Source: Bryopsis sp. KO-2023
Lineage: Eukaryota > Chlorophyta > Ulvophyceae > Bryopsidales > Bryopsidaceae
Direction: 5' to 3'
NCBI GenBank assembly: GCA_030272585.1
Contig: BSYQ01000008.1
Location: 5,518,001 to 5,582,000, forward strand
Length of the DNA stretch: 64,000 nucleotides
This document shows positions 60,333 through 64,000 of this stretch, in pieces. Made by a program: the position numbers and the translations under genes. The notes under the pieces were generated by a model. It ran no database searches. It had not been told where the DNA came from and saw nothing but the letters and a program-made list of their open reading frames with translations. Numbering within the stretch: position 1 is the stretch's first letter; every line of letters starts with the position of its first letter.

Positions 60333-63300
60333 CCGCCAGGCAGGAAACTGCTTCGTCTGAGCCTGGCCGACGCAAACGTCGTAAGCGAAATAGAGTTCGT
60401 AGGCGGCGTAGGAAGCATAGATCAAAAGTAGGTGCCTCGAAAAAGGTTAAAAGTACTCACAGCGGAAAACCTGAGGAGCGGACTAGTACACCGCGTGAAG
60501 AGAGAACAGAGACACTCTCCACATCTACCCAATCGGCACATGACAACTGCGATTGGAAAAATGAACAGAAGGAAAGCACACCGGATGAGATGGACGCGCC
60601 TCATGCGTCATCTGCCTCTCTTCCCTCTGTTAGTGAATCTGTGGGCTCATTGGAGTCGCAGAGTAGTCTACAGGAGTCCCTGCCTGCAGACGTAGACGAT
60701 AGTGGGTCAGAAACAACCCAACGGTCTACCACAGAGCGAGTTAATGTGTCAGAAGTTCGATCAACTTCATCAACCAAGGGTGACACATGCCCTCTGTTAA
60801 AAATTCAAGAAGTGCCTGTGAGAGGGTACGAAGTAAAAGCACGGATCAAGACCACGGACCTTTATGCATTCATTGATTGTGGAAGTACCGCAAACTATAT
60901 CAATGATAAGGTAGCGCGTGATCTCGGGTTGTCGATTACACCAAGCTCCAAGAGAGCAATGTTGGCAAACGGAGATATCAAAGAACTGGCTGGCAGCTGT
61001 AACAACCTCCGAGTAAAGATAGGAGGGCTGAAGTGCAAAATGAAAGCGGATCTGTTCCCAGACCTTGGTTATGACCTAATTTTGGGCATGCCTTGGTTGC
61101 AGAAAGAAAACCCCCGCATAGACTTTCAGCAAAATGAGATTTCAGTTTGCAAAAACAGCCAAGTGTTTCATCTCCCGTTGCGACATCCAACCCAAGAGAG
61201 TATTGAACCTGAACGAAAAGTACAGTCGATACTGCAAGAAGTGCCAGTGACTGAGTGTTCAGCTAAACGAATGATGCGTCATCTCAAAACAGAGACAGCA
61301 TTCATGGTTGTAGTGCAAGAGTCTGAAGAGAAAGCTTTAGGCCAACATGAATTGCCTGACGCAATAGAGCGAACACAGCCATTCAACACTGAGGATGAGA
61401 TTGGCAAACTTATTCGTTCAGACACCCCTGCCGAAATTAAAAAGGTGGTAGAAACACACCGTGGTGTGTTCCCTCGTGATTTACCCCCAGGGATCCCTCC
61501 GAAGAGAAAAGGTCATGAGTTTAAGATAGACCTGGAGGATCCAACACCTATCCATCGTCCAATATACAAGCTTTCACCAGCAGAGCTGGATGAAGTGAAA
61601 GCACAAGTGGACTACCTTCTGGAACAGAAGAAAATCAAACCATCCGAGTCCCCTTGGGGCGCGCCAATCCTATTTGTACCGAAAAAGGATGGAGGCTTAA
61701 GGATGTGTGTGGATTACAGGTGGATCAATAAGGTGACGGTGAAAAACCGGTATCCTTTACCCCTGCCAGAAGAATTGATGGATAGAGTGTTCAAAGCCAA
61801 AGTGTTCTCGAAGTTAGATCTGCGATCAGGCTATTGGCAATTTCCAGTAAGGCCATCTGATACAGATAAAACAGCGTTCCGCACGAGATACGGTCACTTT
61901 GAGTTTTTGGTAGCGCCTTTTGGGCTAACCAATTGCCCAGCGCAATTCCAAACTCTAGTGCAAGACCTACTCGCAGAGTTTTTAGATGATTTTGTTGTTG
62001 TCTTTATTGATGACATCCTCATCTTCTCTGAAAACATGGAACAGCATGCCGAACACTTAGAGAAAGTCCTGTCGCGACTAGCAGAATATCAGCTTTTTGC
62101 TAAGGCAAGTAAAAGTGAGCTGGCTGTCGCAACAGTAGACTATCTTGGCTACCGCATTAGCGGAAGTGGGTTAAAACCACAGGAACAAAAAGTGAAGGCA
62201 GTGAAGGAGTGGAAGGAACTACAGAGTGTTAGTGATGTACGTAGTTTCCTTGGAATGGTTTCATACTACAGAAAATTCATTCCCCAGTTTGCACATGTTG
62301 CTGGACCACTCCATGATTTAGTGAAAAAAGACCATCCCTGGAGATGGGGACAGGTTGAGCGTGGCGCATTCAATGAACTGAAAAAGCGTTTAAGTCAAGC
62401 TCCCGTCCTTATTTTTCCAGATGCGTCACTGCCTTACACTGTGATCACTGATGCGTCGAATGAGGCCATCGGTGCCGTGTTAACACAGGATCACGGAGAG
62501 GGGCTGCAGCCAATAGCTTACCTCTCACGTAGATTCAAGCCTGCCGAGCTTAACTATGCACCATACGACAAAGAGTTGTGTGCAATATGTTATGCGATGG
62601 TGCAGTGGAGACATTATCTAGAAGGTTGTGCGGGTGGAGTAACAGTGTTCACTGACCACCAACCTCTGACGCATATTCTGTCGCAGAGGAACCTTTCTAG
62701 AACCCAAGCAAGATGGCTTGAGGCGGGGTACCTGACTTCGATCAACCCCAAGATCTCCTATATCAAAGGCAAGGCTAATGTGTTAGCAGATGCTCTCTCC
62801 CGCAGTGTTCCTAAGCCCGTGGAAACTGCGATGAACATTTCCACTTGGCAAGTGCATCAAGCAAGCCAAGATGAGTGGAAACAAGCCCTCCAAGCTGATA
62901 ACTCCTTGGTGAAGATATTGCGGAAGCTTGAGAGTGGCGAGGAAGTTGAGGGATATTTCCTCAGAGAGGGAATACTCTGGACGGTCCCAAAAAGAGGATT
63001 AGTCGAGAAAGTGGTGGTTCCTAAAGGCCAGCGCAATAAGATTATGAAGGAGTGCCATGAGACACCTTCAGCAGGCCATACAGGACCAGCGCGAACAGGA
63101 GAAATCCTAGCGCGGCGATATTGGTGGAAGGGGTGGATGAATGAGTTGAAGGCATTTGTGCGCGAATGCCCTGTGTGCCAACAAATAAAGGCTGACACAC
63201 AGAAGCCTATGGGCTTACTTCAACCCCTGCCAATACCTGAGCGGAAGTGGGAGCAGATTACCACTGACTTGGTGACAGATCTACCAGCATCCAATGGGTT

Positions 63301-64000
63301 TAGTGCTGTAGCTGTCTTTGTCGATAGACTTACCAAGTTTGTGCATTTCGCCCCATGTACTAAAGAGATTACCGCTGCAGGATACGCCCAACTTTTTATC
63401 GAACATGTTTACCGCAACCATGGCCTACCTAAAGTGATTGTGTCTGATAGAGACCCTCGCTTTACCAGCAAGTTCTGGCAGACGCTTTTTAAAGCTCTGG
63501 GTACAGAGATTCGTATGAGTACAGCTTACCACCCTCAGACGGATGGGCAGAGTGAGGTTACCATACGTACTCTGGAAAATTTTCTAAGGCCATATGCTGA
63601 GAGGTATCCCCATAAGTGGGTTGAGTATTTACCTACAGCAGAGTTTGCAGCAAACAATGCAGTGAATGCGAGTACAGGGTTCGCACCTGCATACTTGATG
63701 TATGGGTACCATCCAGAAACACCAAACATTGGTGGGACGGCAACGCAATTTCAAGTGGAAGCAGTTAAGACTATGGTAGCACGGATGGCACAGGACTTAG
63801 ATACCGCAAAAGCATATTACTCTAGAGCCCAACACAGAATGTGTGTGAGTGCAAACAAGAAGAGGAAAGATATTGCTTTTGAGAAAGGGGATAAAGTCCT
63901 GATAAAAAGCCGTTTTATTCCGTTGGCTGCTTTGAACAAAGTGAGTCCCAAACTGCGCCGTCGATTTGTGGGTCCCTTTGAAATTGTGGAGAAAATATCA
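60320..64000 (+). CDS. pol: Pol of element E (partial, runs off window)
   Basis: Open in the -1 frame from the slip site to the window end without a stop. A very basic linker (RRKRRKRN-type) precedes the protease (FIDCGSTANYI; DCG in place of DTG). RT with FIDDIL is near 62008, and RNase H with ITDASNEAIGAV near 62446. The integrase finger (ECHETPSAGH ... CPVCQ) is at about 63050-63180 and the DDE core (TTDLVTD, SDRDPRF, QSEVTIR) at about 63260-63570. The start of a GPF module (RRRFVGPF) is near 63955. A chromodomain would be expected beyond the edge, by analogy with D and F, but is not visible. Confidence 0.94.

Larger units (their letters stand above)
57122..64000 (+). mobile_element. Element E: B-family Ty3/gypsy copy, 3' end outside window
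   Basis: 5' LTR, PBS, intact gag, frameshift site and pol up to the start of the integrase C-terminal module. It is nearly identical to B where they overlap and serves as the uninterrupted reference for B and H. Inserted into pol of F in the opposite orientation. Confidence 0.95.

Overview
The window is eukaryotic and consists almost entirely of nested LTR retrotransposons of the Ty3/gypsy type, mostly with chromodomain integrases, plus small hAT-like MITEs and long palindromic repeats. There are no bacterial-style operons, ribosome binding sites or phage genes. A 12-nt primer binding site (TGGTTTCGGAGC) is shared by several families. It differs at two positions from the common land-plant initiator-Met site, which fits a green-lineage host, perhaps a charophyte-type alga with a repeat-rich genome. 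That placement is inference and the species cannot be fixed from this window.

Layout. (1) 1-7108: element A (+), 5' end outside the window, with gag end, intact pol, a third ORF and the 3' LTR. A is inserted into the pol gene of element B. (2) 7109-32674: element B (-), pol 3' part cut by A and gag split by element C (11187-30841). C has 230-bp LTRs that match along their length and a perfect 5-bp target duplication (GTCGG). (3) C (-) has about 8.9 kb of its own interior with no credible gene. Inside it lies element D (15790-26050, +), with matching 174-bp LTRs, a GCCAG target duplication, intact gag, intact pol and a third ORF. (4) 32675-37617: eroded retroelement G (-), interrupted by a hAT-like MITE (34503-34799) and by H, an internally deleted B-family copy (35188-36829). 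(5) 37618-40104: palindromic repeats, a GATC-dense block and a 1.2-kb composite foldback. (6) 40105-47658: A', a second, 5'-truncated copy of A with intact pol and third ORF. (7) 47659-48620: single-copy-looking sequence with two ORFs that may be host DNA, followed by a 1.5-kb palindrome carrying another MITE. (8) 50256-57121: element F (-) with 3' LTR, third ORF and pol broken by a hAT-like MITE and then by element E. (9) 57122-64000: element E (+), a B-family copy with LTR, intact gag, a candidate -1 frameshift site and pol running off the window.

The deduced insertion order is: B and G/repeats first, C into B, D into C, A into B, H into G, and E and a MITE into F. D, A' and E look young and possibly competent apart from missing ends.

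The most interesting points are two. First, a third ORF downstream of pol in A, A', D and F encodes a coiled coil followed by a RING-like Cys/His pattern (C-x2-C, C-x2-H-x2-C, and a distal C-x2-C) despite little other similarity. Second, a short GCGGA motif is strikingly enriched on the RNA-sense strand of both C (non-coding) and D (coding), and the enriched strand flips exactly at the element boundaries. This suggests an RNA- or DNA-level signal shared by an autonomous element and a large non-autonomous partner.
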